Below, piece by piece: positions 1 to 8,030 of a DNA stretch of 64,000 nucleotides; position 1 is the stretch's first letter, and each line of letters opens with the position of its first letter. Location: NCBI RefSeq assembly GCF_016405905.1, contig NZ_JAEFCB010000001.1, positions 868,001-932,000 on the forward strand, written 5' to 3'. This DNA comes from Variovorax sp. IB41 (GTDB lineage: Bacteria; Pseudomonadota; Gammaproteobacteria; Burkholderiales; Burkholderiaceae_C). A program made the position numbers and the translations under genes. The notes below the pieces were generated by a model. It had not been told where the DNA came from. It searched no databases and worked only from the letters and a program-made list of their open reading frames with translations.

Positions 1-979
1 CGAGCACGAAGCGGTCGAGGTACTCTGGGTCGTCGCCCAGGTCGACCGACGGGAGCTTCAGCACCACCTGCTGCCCGCTCGCGTCGTCCACCGCCAGGTG
101 CACATGGCTGCGCGAGCTCACATGGAGTTCGCGCACGAGCGTGAAGCCCTCGAAGCGCGCGCGGGGCGCGAGCGGCGGCGCGATGGCGAGGCCCTCGCGC
201 TGCAGGGGCAGCGGCGCGGCGTCGGCGGGCGGGAGTTCGTCGATGCGCACGAGCTGCACCGTGCAGTCGTCGTCGCTGCCGCGATGCCGTGCGGCCTCGG
301 TGAGCAATCGCGCGGCTTCGTCCAGGTCGTCATCGCACCGCGCGATCGCGTCGTGCACCGCGGCGGCATCGAGGTACGCATAGGCGCCGTCGGTGGCCAG
401 CAGATAGACCTCGCCCACCTCCGCCTCCCAGCAGCGGTAGTCGATCTCCACGTTCGGCCCCGCGCCCAGCGCGCGCCCGAGGTACGACTCCACCGACGAC
501 AGGTGCACGCGGTGGTCTTCGGTCAGCTGCTCCAGCCCGTTGGGATGCAGGCGATGGATGCGCGCATCGCCCACGTGCAGCATGTGCACGTCGCGGCCCT
601 TGAAGATGAGCGCGCTGAAGGTGCAGACGTAGCCGCTGTCCTTGTCGAAGCGCGCATCGCTGCGCATGGTCTGCGCGTGCAGCCACGAGTTCGTGGCGCT
701 CAGCACGCGCTGGGCCGCGCGGCGAACCGACCACGCATCGGAGGTGGCGTAGTAGTCGTCCAGAAAACCCCGCACCGCCGCCGCGCTCGCCACCTGGCTC
801 ACGCGGCTGGAGCCGATGCCGTCGGCCAGCGCCACCGCGATGCCCTTGGACAGGCGCGGCGTTCCCTCGGGCAGCATCGCGCCGTGGAAGTCCTGGTTGA
901 CCTGGTTCACTGCATCGGGCTTGGCCAGCGAGTGCTGGCCGAGCGCGACGCGCAGCGCCTTGTGCGTGGGCATCAGCAT
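1..979 (-). CDS. PP2C-type phosphatase fused to Ser/Thr protein kinase (partial, C-terminus off the left edge)
   Basis: The reading frame starts at ATG 979 (or 973) and is still open at base 1, so the C-terminus is missing. About the first 245 residues form a PP2C-like phosphatase: 'ALADGIGSS' near residue 50, 'HVGDARIH' near 145 and 'LLATDGAYAYLD' near 190 supply the metal-binding aspartates. After a short linker, 'FTLVRELHVSSRSHVHLAV' followed by 'QQVVLKLPS' looks like the N-lobe of a protein kinase with its VxLK lysine. Fused kinase/phosphatases are known beside nirBD/nasA in Pseudomonas, and here the gene closes the nirB-nirD-FNT run (40 bp after the channel gene). A role in controlling nitrate/nitrite assimilation is inferred from context only; its target is unknown. 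Confidence 0.85.
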   Translation of the reverse strand, partial: MLMPTHKALRVALGQHSLAKPDAVNQVNQDFHGAMLPEGTPRLSKGIAVALADGIGSSRVSQVASAAAVRGFLDDYYATSDAWSVRRAAQRVLSATNSWLHAQTMRSDARFDKDSGYVCTFSALIFKGRDVHMLHVGDARIHRLHPNGLEQLTEDHRVHLSSVESYLGRALGAGPNVEIDYRCWEAEVGEVYLLATDGAYAYLDAAAVHDAIARCDDDLDEAARLLTEAARHRGSDDDCTVQLVRIDELPPADAAPLPLQREGLAIAPPLAPRARFEGFTLVRELHVSSRSHVHLAVDDASGQQVVLKLPSVDLGDDPEYLDRFVL

Positions 980-1019
980 CGAAGCGATGCGTGCGGGTGT
1001 GCGTGGCCGCGACCGGTGT

Positions 1020-1832
1020 TCAGCTGGCCTTGCGCTTGGGCGCCGTCTTGTAGTGCGTCGAGTACAGCGTCAGGCCCACGAAGGTGAGGCCGCCCACGAG
1101 GTTGCCGATGACGGTGGGAATCTCGTTCCAGATCAGGTAGTCCATCAATGTGAACTTGCCGCCCAGCAGGAGGCCTGTGGGGAACAGGAACATGTTGACG
1201 ATCGAGTGTTCGAAGCCCATGTAGAAGAACACCATCACCGGCATCCACATGCCGATCGCCTTGCCCGACACGGTGGTGGACATCATGGCCGCGACCACGC
1301 CGGTGGAGACCATCCAGTTGCACATCACGCCGCGGATGAACAGCGTCAACATGCCGGCCGCGCCATGCGCCGCATAGCCCACGGTGCGGCCTTCGCCGAT
1401 GTGGCCGAGCTTCTCGCCGATGGCGTTGGGCGCCTCGCTGAAGCCGAAGGTGAAGATGATCGCCATGAACACGGCCACCGTGAGCGCGCCCGCGAAGTTG
1501 CCCACGAACACCAGGCTCCAGTTGCGCATGACGCCGCCCCAGGTGGCGCCCGGGCGCTTGTCGAGCACCGCGAGCGGCGCGAGCGTGAACACGCCCGTCA
1601 AGAGGTCGAAGCCCAGCAGGTACAGCATGATGAAGCCGACCGGAAAGAGCATCGCGCCCACCAGCGCATTGCCGGTGTTCACGGTGATGGACACGGCGAA
1701 GGCCGCGGCCAGCGCCAGAATGGCGCCGGCCATGTAGGAGCGGATGAGCGTGTCGCGGGTGGACATCAGCAGCTTGGATTCGCCGGCATCGACCATCTTG
1801 GTCACGAACTCGGCGGGGGCTAGGTAGGCCAT
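1020..1832 (-). CDS. nirC: Formate/nitrite transporter (FNT) family channel, probable nitrite channel
   Basis: A 270-residue polytopic membrane protein of FNT length. Six hydrophobic segments are visible, starting at 'SYMAGAILALAAAFAVSI'. The family's central-pore histidine is in 'GFEHSIVNMFLFP' (about residues 210-222), and the re-entrant segment 'LLGFDLLTGVF' is near 90. FNT proteins move formate, nitrite or hydrosulfide across the inner membrane. Nitrite is the likely substrate because the gene sits 50 bp downstream of nirD in the same direction. The C-terminus is lysine-rich and cytoplasmic. The symbol nirC is assigned by context; the sequence alone does not exclude formate. Confidence 0.85.
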   Translation of the reverse strand: MAYLAPAEFVTKMVDAGESKLLMSTRDTLIRSYMAGAILALAAAFAVSITVNTGNALVGAMLFPVGFIMLYLLGFDLLTGVFTLAPLAVLDKRPGATWGGVMRNWSLVFVGNFAGALTVAVFMAIIFTFGFSEAPNAIGEKLGHIGEGRTVGYAAHGAAGMLTLFIRGVMCNWMVSTGVVAAMMSTTVSGKAIGMWMPVMVFFYMGFEHSIVNMFLFPTGLLLGGKFTLMDYLIWNEIPTVIGNLVGGLTFVGLTLYSTHYKTAPKRKAS

Positions 1833-1882
1833 CAGGGTTCCTTGAAGAAGCGGGGAAGAAAAAGAAATCGAAAGTGCGCGGC

Positions 1883-2224
1883 TCAGCCGAGCGCGACCAG
1901 CACGCGGCCTTCATGCACGCGCACCGCATGCGCGCGCACCGAGTACTCGGGCGCTTCGAGGCACTCGCCATTGCGCAGGTCGAAGTGGTTCTTGTAGAGC
2001 GGCGAGGCGACGACGATGCGCTCACCCAGGCTGCCCACGAGGCCGCGCGACAGCACGCTGGCGTTGGCCTTCGGGTCCACGTTGTCGATGGCGTAGAAGG
2101 CCTGCTCCCGGCCCACGTTGAAGATCGCGACATGCACGCCCTCCACGAGCGCGCAGACGCCGGTGTCGGGGAGGATGTCGGTGGCCGCGCACACGGCGGT
2201 CCATTGGAGGGTGTCGGTGGTCAT
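1883..2224 (-). CDS. nirD: Nitrite reductase (NADH) small subunit
   Basis: A 113-residue protein matching the full length of assimilatory NirD. It has a Rieske-like beta fold ('VAIFNVGREQAFYAIDN', 'RIVVASPLYKNHFDLRNGECL') but the Cys-x-His / Cys-x-x-His cluster ligands of true Rieske proteins are absent, which is normal for NirD. It partners NirB in the cytoplasmic siroheme enzyme that reduces nitrite to ammonium with NADH. The gap from nirB is 24 bp, so the two are co-transcribed. Only one NirD-type gene is present in the window. Confidence 0.95.
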   Translation of the reverse strand: MTTDTLQWTAVCAATDILPDTGVCALVEGVHVAIFNVGREQAFYAIDNVDPKANASVLSRGLVGSLGERIVVASPLYKNHFDLRNGECLEAPEYSVRAHAVRVHEGRVLVALG

Positions 2225-2248
2225 CGGTGTGGTCCTCTCGGTTCGTCG

Positions 2249-4777
2249 TCAGACGGTTTCGGCATCGGCTTCGGTGCTGCGCTCTTCCGCACGGGCCGGG
2301 CGGATCTGGCCGCGCTCCTTCACGAACACGATGTGCTCGTCGGGCTTCTCGCTGTTGACGAAGGAGCGGAAGCGCTGGCGCACGGCAGGGTCGTTCACCG
2401 CGGTCTTCCATTCGCACTGGTAGGTGTCGACCACGTTCTGCATCTGCGCTTCGAGTTCGCCCGTGATGCCGAGGGTGTCTTGCAGCAGCACGCCCTTCAG
2501 GTAGTCGAGCCCGCCTTCGAGGTTCTCGCGCCAGGTGCTGGTGCGCTGCAGGCGGTCGGCTGTGCGCACGTAGAACATCAGGAAGCGGTCGATCAGCTGG
2601 ATGAGCTGCGCCTTGGTGAGATCGGAGGCGAAGAGCTCCGCGTGGCGCGGCTTCATGCCGCCGTTGCCGCAGACATAAAGGTTCCAGCCCTTCTCGGTGG
2701 CGATGATGCCCACGTCCTTGCCCTGCGCCTCGGCGCATTCGCGGGTGCAGCCCGAGACGCCGAACTTGATCTTGTGCGGCGCGCGCAGGCCCTTGTAGCG
2801 GTTCTCCAGTTCCACGGCCAGGCCCACGCTGTCGTCCACGCCGTAGCGGCACCAGGTGGAGCCCACGCAGCTCTTCACCGTGCGCAGCGACTTGCCATAA
2901 GCGTGGCCCGACTCGAACCCCGCGGCGATGAGCTCTTCCCAGATCGATGGCAACTGCTCCACGCGCGCGCCGAACATGTCCACGCGGGCGCCGCCGGTCA
3001 CCTTGGTGTAGAGGCCGTATTTCTTGGCGACCTGCCCTACGGCGATGAGCCCGTCGGGCGTGACCTCGCCGCCGGGCATGCGCGGCACGACCGAGTAGGT
3101 GCCGTCTTTCTGGATGTTGCCGAGGAAGTAGTCGTTGCTGTCCTGCAGGCTCGCGAGGTTTTTCTTCAGCACGAACTCGTTCCAGCACGAGGCGAAGATG
3201 CTCGCCGCCGTGGGCTTGCAGATGTCGCAGCCCAGGCCCTTGCCGTGTTTGGCCAAGAGGTCGTCGAAGGTGCGGATCTCGCCCACGCGGATGAGGTGGT
3301 AGAGCTCCTGGCGCGAGTACGCGAAGTGCTCGCACAGGTGGTTGTTCACGGCCATGCCGCGCTTGGCCATCTCCACCTTCATCACCTGCCCGACCAGCGC
3401 CACGCAGCCGCCGCAGGTGGCGCCCGCCTTGGTGCAGGCCTTCATGTCGGCGACGGTGCAGGCGCCCTCGCCCACGGCCGCGCAGATCTGGCCCTTGGTC
3501 ACGTTGTTGCACGAGCAGATCTGCGCCGTGTCGGGCAGCGCATCGACGCCGAGGCCCGGCCGCGCCTTGCCATCGCTCGAGGGCAGGATCAGGAACTCCG
3601 GGTCCGCCGGCAGCGCGATGCCGTTGAGCGCCATCTGCAGCAGCGTGCCGTACTCGGCCGCATCGCCGACCAGCACCGCGCCCAGCAGTTGCTTGCCGTC
3701 TTCGCTCACCACGATCTTCTTGTAGATCTGCTTGTGCTCGTTGATGTACTGGTAGGCGCGCGAATGCGGCGTCTTGCCGTGCGCATCGCCGATGCTGGCA
3801 ACGTCCACGCCCATGAGCTTGAGCTTGGTGCTCATGTCCGCGCCGATGAAGGCGGCGTCCTGCTGTCCGGCGATGTGTCTCGCGGCAACGCGCGCCATGT
3901 CGTAGCCGGGCGCGACGAGGCCGAAGGTCTGCTCGTTCCACGAGGCGCATTCGCCGATGGCGTAGACGTCGTGGTCGCTCGTGCGGCAGTGGCTGTCGAT
4001 CGCCACGCCGCCGCGCGGGCCGATGGCCAGCACCGACTGGCGCGCCAGCTCGTCGCGCGGGCGGATGCCGGCGGAGAACACGATCATGTCGGTCTCCAGG
4101 TAGGTGCCGTCGGCGAACACCATGCGGTGGCGCGCGGCGGCGCCGTCGACGATCTCCACGGTGTTGCGGCCCGTGTGCACATGCAGGCCCAGCGCCTCGA
4201 TGCTGCCGCGCAGCGCGCGGCCGCCGCCCTCGTCGACCTGCACGGCCATGAGGCGCGGCGCGAACTCGACCACGTGCGTCTCCAGGCCCATGTCGCGCAG
4301 CGCCTTGGCGCATTCCAGGCCCAGCAGGCCGCCGCCGACCACCACGCCGCTCTTGGAGCGCGCGCCGCAAGCCTTCATCGCCTCGAGGTCTTCGATGGTG
4401 CGGTAGACGAAGCAGTTGGCGCGGTCGCGCCCGGGCACGGCCGGAACGAACGGCGAGGAGCCCGTGGCCAGCACCAGCTTGTCGTAGGCCACCACTTCGC
4501 CGTCGGCGGTGGTGAGCGTGTTGTTGCGACGCTCGATGGCCACGGCCTTGGCCGCGAGACGCAGCGTGAAGCCGCTGCGCTCGAAGAAGCCGGGCTCCAC
4601 GAGCGACAAATCTTCGGCGGTCTTGCCCGCGAAGAATTCGGACAGATGCACCCGGTCGTAGGCCGCGCGGGGCTCTTCGCAGAACACCGTGACCTCTGCG
4701 CTCGCGACGCCGAGTTCGTGGAGCTGCTCTAGAAACTTGTGGCCCACCATGCCGTGGCCAATGACTGCGATTTTCAT
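2249..4777 (-). CDS. nirB: Nitrite reductase (NADH) large subunit
   Basis: 842 residues, the normal NirB length. Domains in order: FAD/NAD Rossmann region from 'IAVIGHGMVGHKF' (residues 3-15) with a second dinucleotide motif 'GVVVGGGLLGLECAK' near 145; a BFD-like [2Fe-2S] module 'CSCNNVTKGQI...ATCGGC' near 420-460; then the ferredoxin-like half domain and siroheme/[4Fe-4S] domain with 'GSTWCRYG' and 'GCTRECAEAQGK'. It catalyses six-electron reduction of nitrite to ammonium in the cytoplasm. First gene of nirB-nirD-FNT-kinase/phosphatase. Expression is probably under nitrogen and nitrate control, given the sigma-54 promoter and the ANTAR-like leader upstream. Confidence 0.97.
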   Translation of the reverse strand: MKIAVIGHGMVGHKFLEQLHELGVASAEVTVFCEEPRAAYDRVHLSEFFAGKTAEDLSLVEPGFFERSGFTLRLAAKAVAIERRNNTLTTADGEVVAYDKLVLATGSSPFVPAVPGRDRANCFVYRTIEDLEAMKACGARSKSGVVVGGGLLGLECAKALRDMGLETHVVEFAPRLMAVQVDEGGGRALRGSIEALGLHVHTGRNTVEIVDGAAARHRMVFADGTYLETDMIVFSAGIRPRDELARQSVLAIGPRGGVAIDSHCRTSDHDVYAIGECASWNEQTFGLVAPGYDMARVAARHIAGQQDAAFIGADMSTKLKLMGVDVASIGDAHGKTPHSRAYQYINEHKQIYKKIVVSEDGKQLLGAVLVGDAAEYGTLLQMALNGIALPADPEFLILPSSDGKARPGLGVDALPDTAQICSCNNVTKGQICAAVGEGACTVADMKACTKAGATCGGCVALVGQVMKVEMAKRGMAVNNHLCEHFAYSRQELYHLIRVGEIRTFDDLLAKHGKGLGCDICKPTAASIFASCWNEFVLKKNLASLQDSNDYFLGNIQKDGTYSVVPRMPGGEVTPDGLIAVGQVAKKYGLYTKVTGGARVDMFGARVEQLPSIWEELIAAGFESGHAYGKSLRTVKSCVGSTWCRYGVDDSVGLAVELENRYKGLRAPHKIKFGVSGCTRECAEAQGKDVGIIATEKGWNLYVCGNGGMKPRHAELFASDLTKAQLIQLIDRFLMFYVRTADRLQRTSTWRENLEGGLDYLKGVLLQDTLGITGELEAQMQNVVDTYQCEWKTAVNDPAVRQRFRSFVNSEKPDEHIVFVKERGQIRPARAEERSTEADAETV

Positions 4778-4893
4778 GTCGGATCCTGCGTTCGGTGCAG
4801 CCGGCCATGCGTCAGTCCGCCGAGAACCCCGTCGGGAAGACGGCAGTCAGGCGAGCCCCCGCAAGGGACGGATGCGAATCGGGTTGGAACGGA
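4778..4893 (-). promoter_or_regulatory. nirB leader, distal part
   Basis: This untranslated stretch lies between the leader hairpins and the nirB start. It contains a small stem CCGTC/GACGG with a five-base loop at 4829-4843, and a purine patch (GGATCC with GCAGGA just upstream) about 8-14 bases before the ATG that can serve as a ribosome-binding site. No open frame with coding character was seen. Confidence 0.5.
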
Positions 4894-4931
4894 CGCACTG
4901 CCGGCCTTGGTTGAACAAAGCTTGCAGTGCG
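4894..4931 (-). terminator. Candidate leader attenuator hairpin upstream of nirB
   Basis: An 8-bp perfect stem (CGCACTGC at 4894-4901 and GCAGTGCG at 4924-4931) encloses a 22-base loop. In the transcript it follows the two ANTAR-type stem-loops by about 8 nt. In known NasR/NasT systems the protein-bound hairpins prevent a downstream terminator, and this stem is the best candidate here. It lacks a clear U-tract (the following bases are U-poor), so terminator activity is uncertain. Confidence 0.4.
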
Positions 4932-4938
4932 CTCGGGT

Positions 4939-4988
4939 CCGCCGTCGTTAGCGGAGGCACTGTGAGTGCCGCGGCGGCGTTGCCGCGG
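4939..4988 (-). ncRNA. ANTAR-type (NasT-binding) tandem stem-loop leader of nirBD
   Basis: Read on the minus strand, two hairpins occur in tandem. P1 (4988-4969) is CCGCGGC-AACGCC-GCCGCGG, with a 7-bp stem. P2 (4954-4939) is CCGCU-AACGAC-GGCGG, with a 5-bp stem closed by a U-G wobble. Both loops are hexanucleotides with A at position 1 and G at position 4, the hallmark of RNAs bound by ANTAR antiterminators. The 14-nt spacing and the position about 10 nt after the predicted sigma-54 start fit NasR/NasT leaders of nitrate and nitrite assimilation operons. The NasT gene itself is not in this window. Confidence 0.75.
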
Positions 4989-5006
4989 AACAGTGCAAGA
5001 CCCTGC

Positions 5007-5021
5007 GCAACATCCGTGCCA
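5007..5021 (-). promoter_or_regulatory. Sigma-54 (RpoN) -24/-12 promoter of nirBD
   Basis: On the minus strand the bases read TGGCACGGATGTTGC, matching TGGCACG-N4-TTGC without mismatch and with correct GG-N10-GC spacing. Transcription would start near 4995, just upstream of the first leader stem-loop. This implies NtrC-type nitrogen control of nirB. Confidence 0.85.
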
Positions 5022-5101
5022 GGCGATTCAGCCGAAGGTCGGGTCCCCAGCCCTCAGGTCGCACAAAGATGGCGCCGCCGCGGGCGTGGCGCGCGGCGGC
5101 G

Positions 5102-5139
5102 TGCGCCGTTGTGGCGCATGCGTCGTCCCGTTTGGTGCA
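5102..5139. promoter_or_regulatory. Possible NtrC enhancer region
   Basis: A 17-bp palindrome TGCGCC-GTTGT-GGCGCA (5102-5118) and an NtrC-like half site TGGTGCA (5133-5139) lie about 105-145 bp upstream of the predicted nirB start, the usual position for activators of sigma-54 promoters. The palindrome is one base shorter than the NtrC consensus, so the assignment is weak. Confidence 0.3.
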
Positions 5140-5154
5140 GGAAAGCGAAGGCGC

Positions 5155-6348
5155 TCAGCGCAGGTAGCGCCCGCCCGGCGCCACCATCACCAGCTCGACG
5201 AAGTGCGAGCCATGGTGGTTCTCGGGGCTGTAGTCGACCGTGTAGCCGCCGATGTCGGCCATGCGCATGCCCTCCATCGCCGCGACGAGCTTCTGGGGCG
5301 TCACGCCCCGGCCCGCGCGCTTCAGGCCCTCCAGCAGCACGGTGATGTTGAGGTAGCCGAAGAAGTGGTCGTAGTCCACCGGCAGGTCCGCGGCCGCCAT
5401 GGCCGCGTGGTAGTTGCGCGTGAGCGTGCTCGTGGCGCGAAAGGGGTACGGCACGATCTGCGCGACGGCCAGGCCCCGCGCCTCGTCGCCGAGCGCTTCG
5501 ATGAGCGTGCGCGAATTGGCGATGCTCACGCAGTAGATGGGCGCGGCGATCTTCTGCCGCGCCGCCTTCACGAACGGCACCATCGACGGCCCGAAGGACA
5601 TGAAGATCAGCGCCCGCGGCTTGGCGGCCGCCAGCGTGGCGACGGCGGCCGCCGCATCGCTGCCGCTGACTTCGAGCGGCACCTTGGCCACGAGCGTCGC
5701 GCCCAGCTCCTTGCAGGTTTCCTCGACCACCGGCGCCATGAGCTGGCCGAAGGGGCTGTTCTGGTAGACGAGGCCGATCTCGGCCTGGTGCAGCGTGACG
5801 AGGTTGCGCACCATCTGCACCACCTCGTCGCGGTAGCTCGCCATGGTCGTGAAGAAGTACGGGTTGTGCTTGGCGCGCAGCGCGGGCGAGCCGCTGTACA
5901 CGCCCACGAGCGGCACCTTTTTCTCCACGAGCAGCGGCAGCACCGCGCCCGCGCCGGCCGTGTTGGTGAGGCCGAAGAGCGCGACCACGTCGGGGCGCGC
6001 GAGCAGTTCCTTCGCGTTGGACACCGTCTTCTGCGCGTCGTAGGCGTCGTCCAGCGTGACGAGGCTCACGCGCCGGCCCTCGACGCCGCCCTTTTGGTTG
6101 AACGCCTCCAGCGCCATCTCCTGGCCGCGCAGCACGGCCCGCAGCGTGGGCGCGAGCGGGCCGCTCAGATGGGCGCTCTGGCCGATGACGATGTCGCCGC
6201 CGGGCTTGGTTGCGGTGGAGGCCGTGGTGGCCGTGGTGGCTGCGGTCGTGGCAGCGGAGGCGGGCCGTGCCGCCATGCCGAGGGCCGCACAGGCCATCGA
6301 AATGGCCGCTCGCCGCCGGGTGATCGGACGCACCGGTTCCTGGGTCAT
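5155..6348 (-). CDS. ABC transporter substrate-binding protein, LIV/amide type (Peripla_BP_6)
   Basis: 397 residues from ATG 6348, chosen because GAGGAG sits just upstream; longer in-frame starts lack a ribosome site. The N-terminus carries 'RPITRRRAAISMACAALGMAARPASA', a twin-arginine-like export signal, then a threonine/alanine-rich linker. The mature part 'IVIGQSAHLSGPLAPTLRAVLRG' and 'SPALRAKHNPYFFTTMASY' is typical of periplasmic ligand-binding type I domains of the branched-chain amino acid/urea class. No permease or ATPase gene adjoins it, so it may serve a transporter elsewhere or act as a sensor. The ligand is unknown. It ends before the nirB promoter and is a separate transcription unit. 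Confidence 0.85.
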   Translation of the reverse strand: MTQEPVRPITRRRAAISMACAALGMAARPASAATTAATTATTASTATKPGGDIVIGQSAHLSGPLAPTLRAVLRGQEMALEAFNQKGGVEGRRVSLVTLDDAYDAQKTVSNAKELLARPDVVALFGLTNTAGAGAVLPLLVEKKVPLVGVYSGSPALRAKHNPYFFTTMASYRDEVVQMVRNLVTLHQAEIGLVYQNSPFGQLMAPVVEETCKELGATLVAKVPLEVSGSDAAAAVATLAAAKPRALIFMSFGPSMVPFVKAARQKIAAPIYCVSIANSRTLIEALGDEARGLAVAQIVPYPFRATSTLTRNYHAAMAAADLPVDYDHFFGYLNITVLLEGLKRAGRGVTPQKLVAAMEGMRMADIGGYTVDYSPENHHGSHFVELVMVAPGGRYLR

Positions 6349-6457
6349 GAATGTCTCCTCGTTCTTGTTGAAGGCGCCGGATGCTGCGGCCCTTGCGAGG
6401 TCTGACAATGTCCTTTGGGCGACAACGCGCCCGAAAAAGTCGGGTGGGTTGCCTACT

Positions 6458-6499
6458 TTTTCACTAACCCGCCCGCCCGAGTGCTACCAATAGTGAAAA
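6458..6499. promoter_or_regulatory. Long-spaced inverted repeat between the binding protein and marR genes
   Basis: Nine-base arms TTTTCACTA (6458-6466) and TAGTGAAAA (6491-6499) are perfect inverted copies separated by 24 bp. They lie in the 303-bp divergent intergenic region (6349-6651), which is more AT-rich than its surroundings here. They are probable operator half sites for the divergent MarR protein or another regulator. No gene was seen in this intergenic stretch. Confidence 0.5.
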
Positions 6500-6651
6500 C
6501 AAAGGGTTGCACCTATTGATCGACCCGGCCGGCTTGTTTTACGGCGCCCCGCGCCTCCTGCACGAACGCTTCGGCAAGCTCTCCAACGCCCTGCGGCCCG
6601 CAATTGCGCGCTGCTACATTGCTTGCCGTTCGCACATCACTTGGAAACGCA

Positions 6652-7068
6652 ATGGCCAGCCCACGGGGAAGCATCGACAAGCAGCACTTGGAGGCACTGT
6701 CCGATTTCAGGTTCAGGCTGCGCAGCTTTCTGCGCTTCAGCGAAGACGCCGCGCGGGCCGAGGGCATCACGGTGCTGCAGTACCAGCTGATGCTTCACAC
6801 GCAGGGATTCGCGGGCCGCGAATGGGCCACGGTCAGCGAGATCGCCGAGCGATTGCAGGCGCAGCCGCACGGCGTTGTGGCGCTCGTGTCGCGCTGCGAG
6901 GAGGCGGGGCTGGTCAGGCGCAAGCCCAGCAACATCGACCGGCGGCAGGTCGAGGTGCACCTCCTGGCCGCAGGGCGCAAGAAGCTGGAGCGCCTCGCGG
7001 TGCTGCACGAAGACCAGGTGGCACAGCTGGCGCAAGTGGTCGCGCTCGCGCGCAGGGGCGGCGCGTAG
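6652..7068 (+). CDS. MarR-family transcriptional regulator
   Basis: 138 residues from ATG 6652 (GGAAA just upstream). A winged helix-turn-helix is visible: 'TVSEIAERLQAQPHGVVALVSRCEEAGLVRR' (about residues 58-88) followed by the wing 'NIDRRQVEVHLLAAGRKKLERL'. Flanking helices fit the MarR dimer. MarR proteins bind palindromic operators and release on binding small phenolic ligands. It is divergent from the ABC-type binding protein gene and shares with it an intergenic region holding a 9-bp inverted repeat, so local control is plausible. It converges on the TpgA-like gene. The effector is unknown. Confidence 0.85.
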   Translation: MASPRGSIDKQHLEALSDFRFRLRSFLRFSEDAARAEGITVLQYQLMLHTQGFAGREWATVSEIAERLQAQPHGVVALVSRCEEAGLVRRKPSNIDRRQVEVHLLAAGRKKLERLAVLHEDQVAQLAQVVALARRGGA

Positions 7069-7105
7069 CGGACCGGAACCCGCGGCCGGCCCGCCGCAGC
7101 GGGCG

Positions 7106-7999
7106 TCAGCGCCCCGCCGACACCTCGATCTCCACGCGGCGGTTCGGCGCCAGGCAATCGATCAGCGCCGCGCGGCTGGTTTGCGCGCACTGCACCTTCG
7201 GCTCCGATTCGCCCCTGCCCTGCACCTGCACGCGCTGCGCGGGCACGCCGGCCTGCACAAGGTAGTCGCGCACGGTCTCGGCGCGTGCGAGCGACAGCGC
7301 TTGGTTGTAGCTGGCGCTGCCGAGCCGGTCGGTGTGGCCCGTCACGCGCACCGCATCCACCGGTTGCGCGCTGGCCTTGATATCGCTGGCCAGCGCATCG
7401 AGCTTGCGGCGGCCTTCGGGCAGCAGGTCGGCCAGCGAGCGGCCGTCGAAGCGAAAGAGCCCGTCGGCGCCGAGCGTCGTCGTCTTCGCGGGCGAGGACT
7501 GAATGACCGCGGCAGGCCTCGCGGCCACGGGCGCCGGCTTCAGCAAATCGGCGCAGCCCGGCCCCTTCCAGTACATGCCATTGGTCAGCACGTCCGCGTT
7601 GTAGCGGACCATGTACTGGCAGGTGATGTACGCCGGCCCCGCGCCGGTGCGGAAGTGAAAGATGTAGTTCCACTCGCGCACGCCGGCCAGCCCTTCGCTG
7701 AAGTGCGGATAGCCCAGCAGCCCGCGCACCTGGTCCTTGCCCATGCCGGTGTGCATGGCGCGCAGCGCCTCGATGCTGGGGAAGGCGCCCTGCTGCCACT
7801 TGGCCGAATCGAGCGCGGGAAAGTCCGCGTCCTTCGGCGGCGCCGGGTTCTCCGCGGCGGCGCGGGCCTGCATCTCGGGGGTGATGGTGTAGCTCGCGCA
7901 GCCGGCGGCCAGCAGCGCGGCGAGGCAGAGCGTGGCGAGCGAGGTTGCGCGGATCGCGTGGATCGCCAAAGAGGTCCTGGCTTGGGAATGCTTGTTCAT
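7106..7999 (-). CDS. tpgA: TpgA-like lipoprotein: SmpA/OmlA (BamE-like) domain plus OmpA C-terminal domain
   Basis: 297 residues from ATG 7999. The signal peptide ends in the lipobox 'LLAAGC', so it is a predicted outer-membrane lipoprotein. Residues about 50-145 resemble SmpA/OmlA ('MHTGMGKDQVRGLLGYPHF', 'EWNYIFHF'). The C-terminal 100 residues are an OmpA-like peptidoglycan-binding domain with 'VTGHTDRLGSASYNQALSLAR' and 'NRRVEIEV', including the Asp and Arg that grip peptidoglycan. This two-domain order is that of TpgA, the Acinetobacter protein that anchors and aids the trimeric autotransporter AtaA. The gene lies 31 bp downstream of the trimeric adhesin on the same strand, exactly the AtaA-TpgA arrangement. 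Confidence 0.85.
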   Translation of the reverse strand: MNKHSQARTSLAIHAIRATSLATLCLAALLAAGCASYTITPEMQARAAAENPAPPKDADFPALDSAKWQQGAFPSIEALRAMHTGMGKDQVRGLLGYPHFSEGLAGVREWNYIFHFRTGAGPAYITCQYMVRYNADVLTNGMYWKGPGCADLLKPAPVAARPAAVIQSSPAKTTTLGADGLFRFDGRSLADLLPEGRRKLDALASDIKASAQPVDAVRVTGHTDRLGSASYNQALSLARAETVRDYLVQAGVPAQRVQVQGRGESEPKVQCAQTSRAALIDCLAPNRRVEIEVSAGR

Positions 8000-8030
8000 G
8001 GTGAGTTCGTCCAGTTCTTCTCGATGGCGA

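Noticed and set aside
1874..4732. A long plus-strand frame (about 950 codons) opposite nirBD
   Set aside because: Composition is typical antisense shadow; nirB and nirD on the minus strand are complete.
4829..4843. A third ANTAR hairpin in the nirB leader
   Set aside because: The CCGTC/GACGG stem has a five-base loop without the A1/G4 pattern.
6513..6770. Minus-strand 85-codon frame opposite the marR start
   Set aside because: Overlaps a clear MarR gene and has no recognisable motif.
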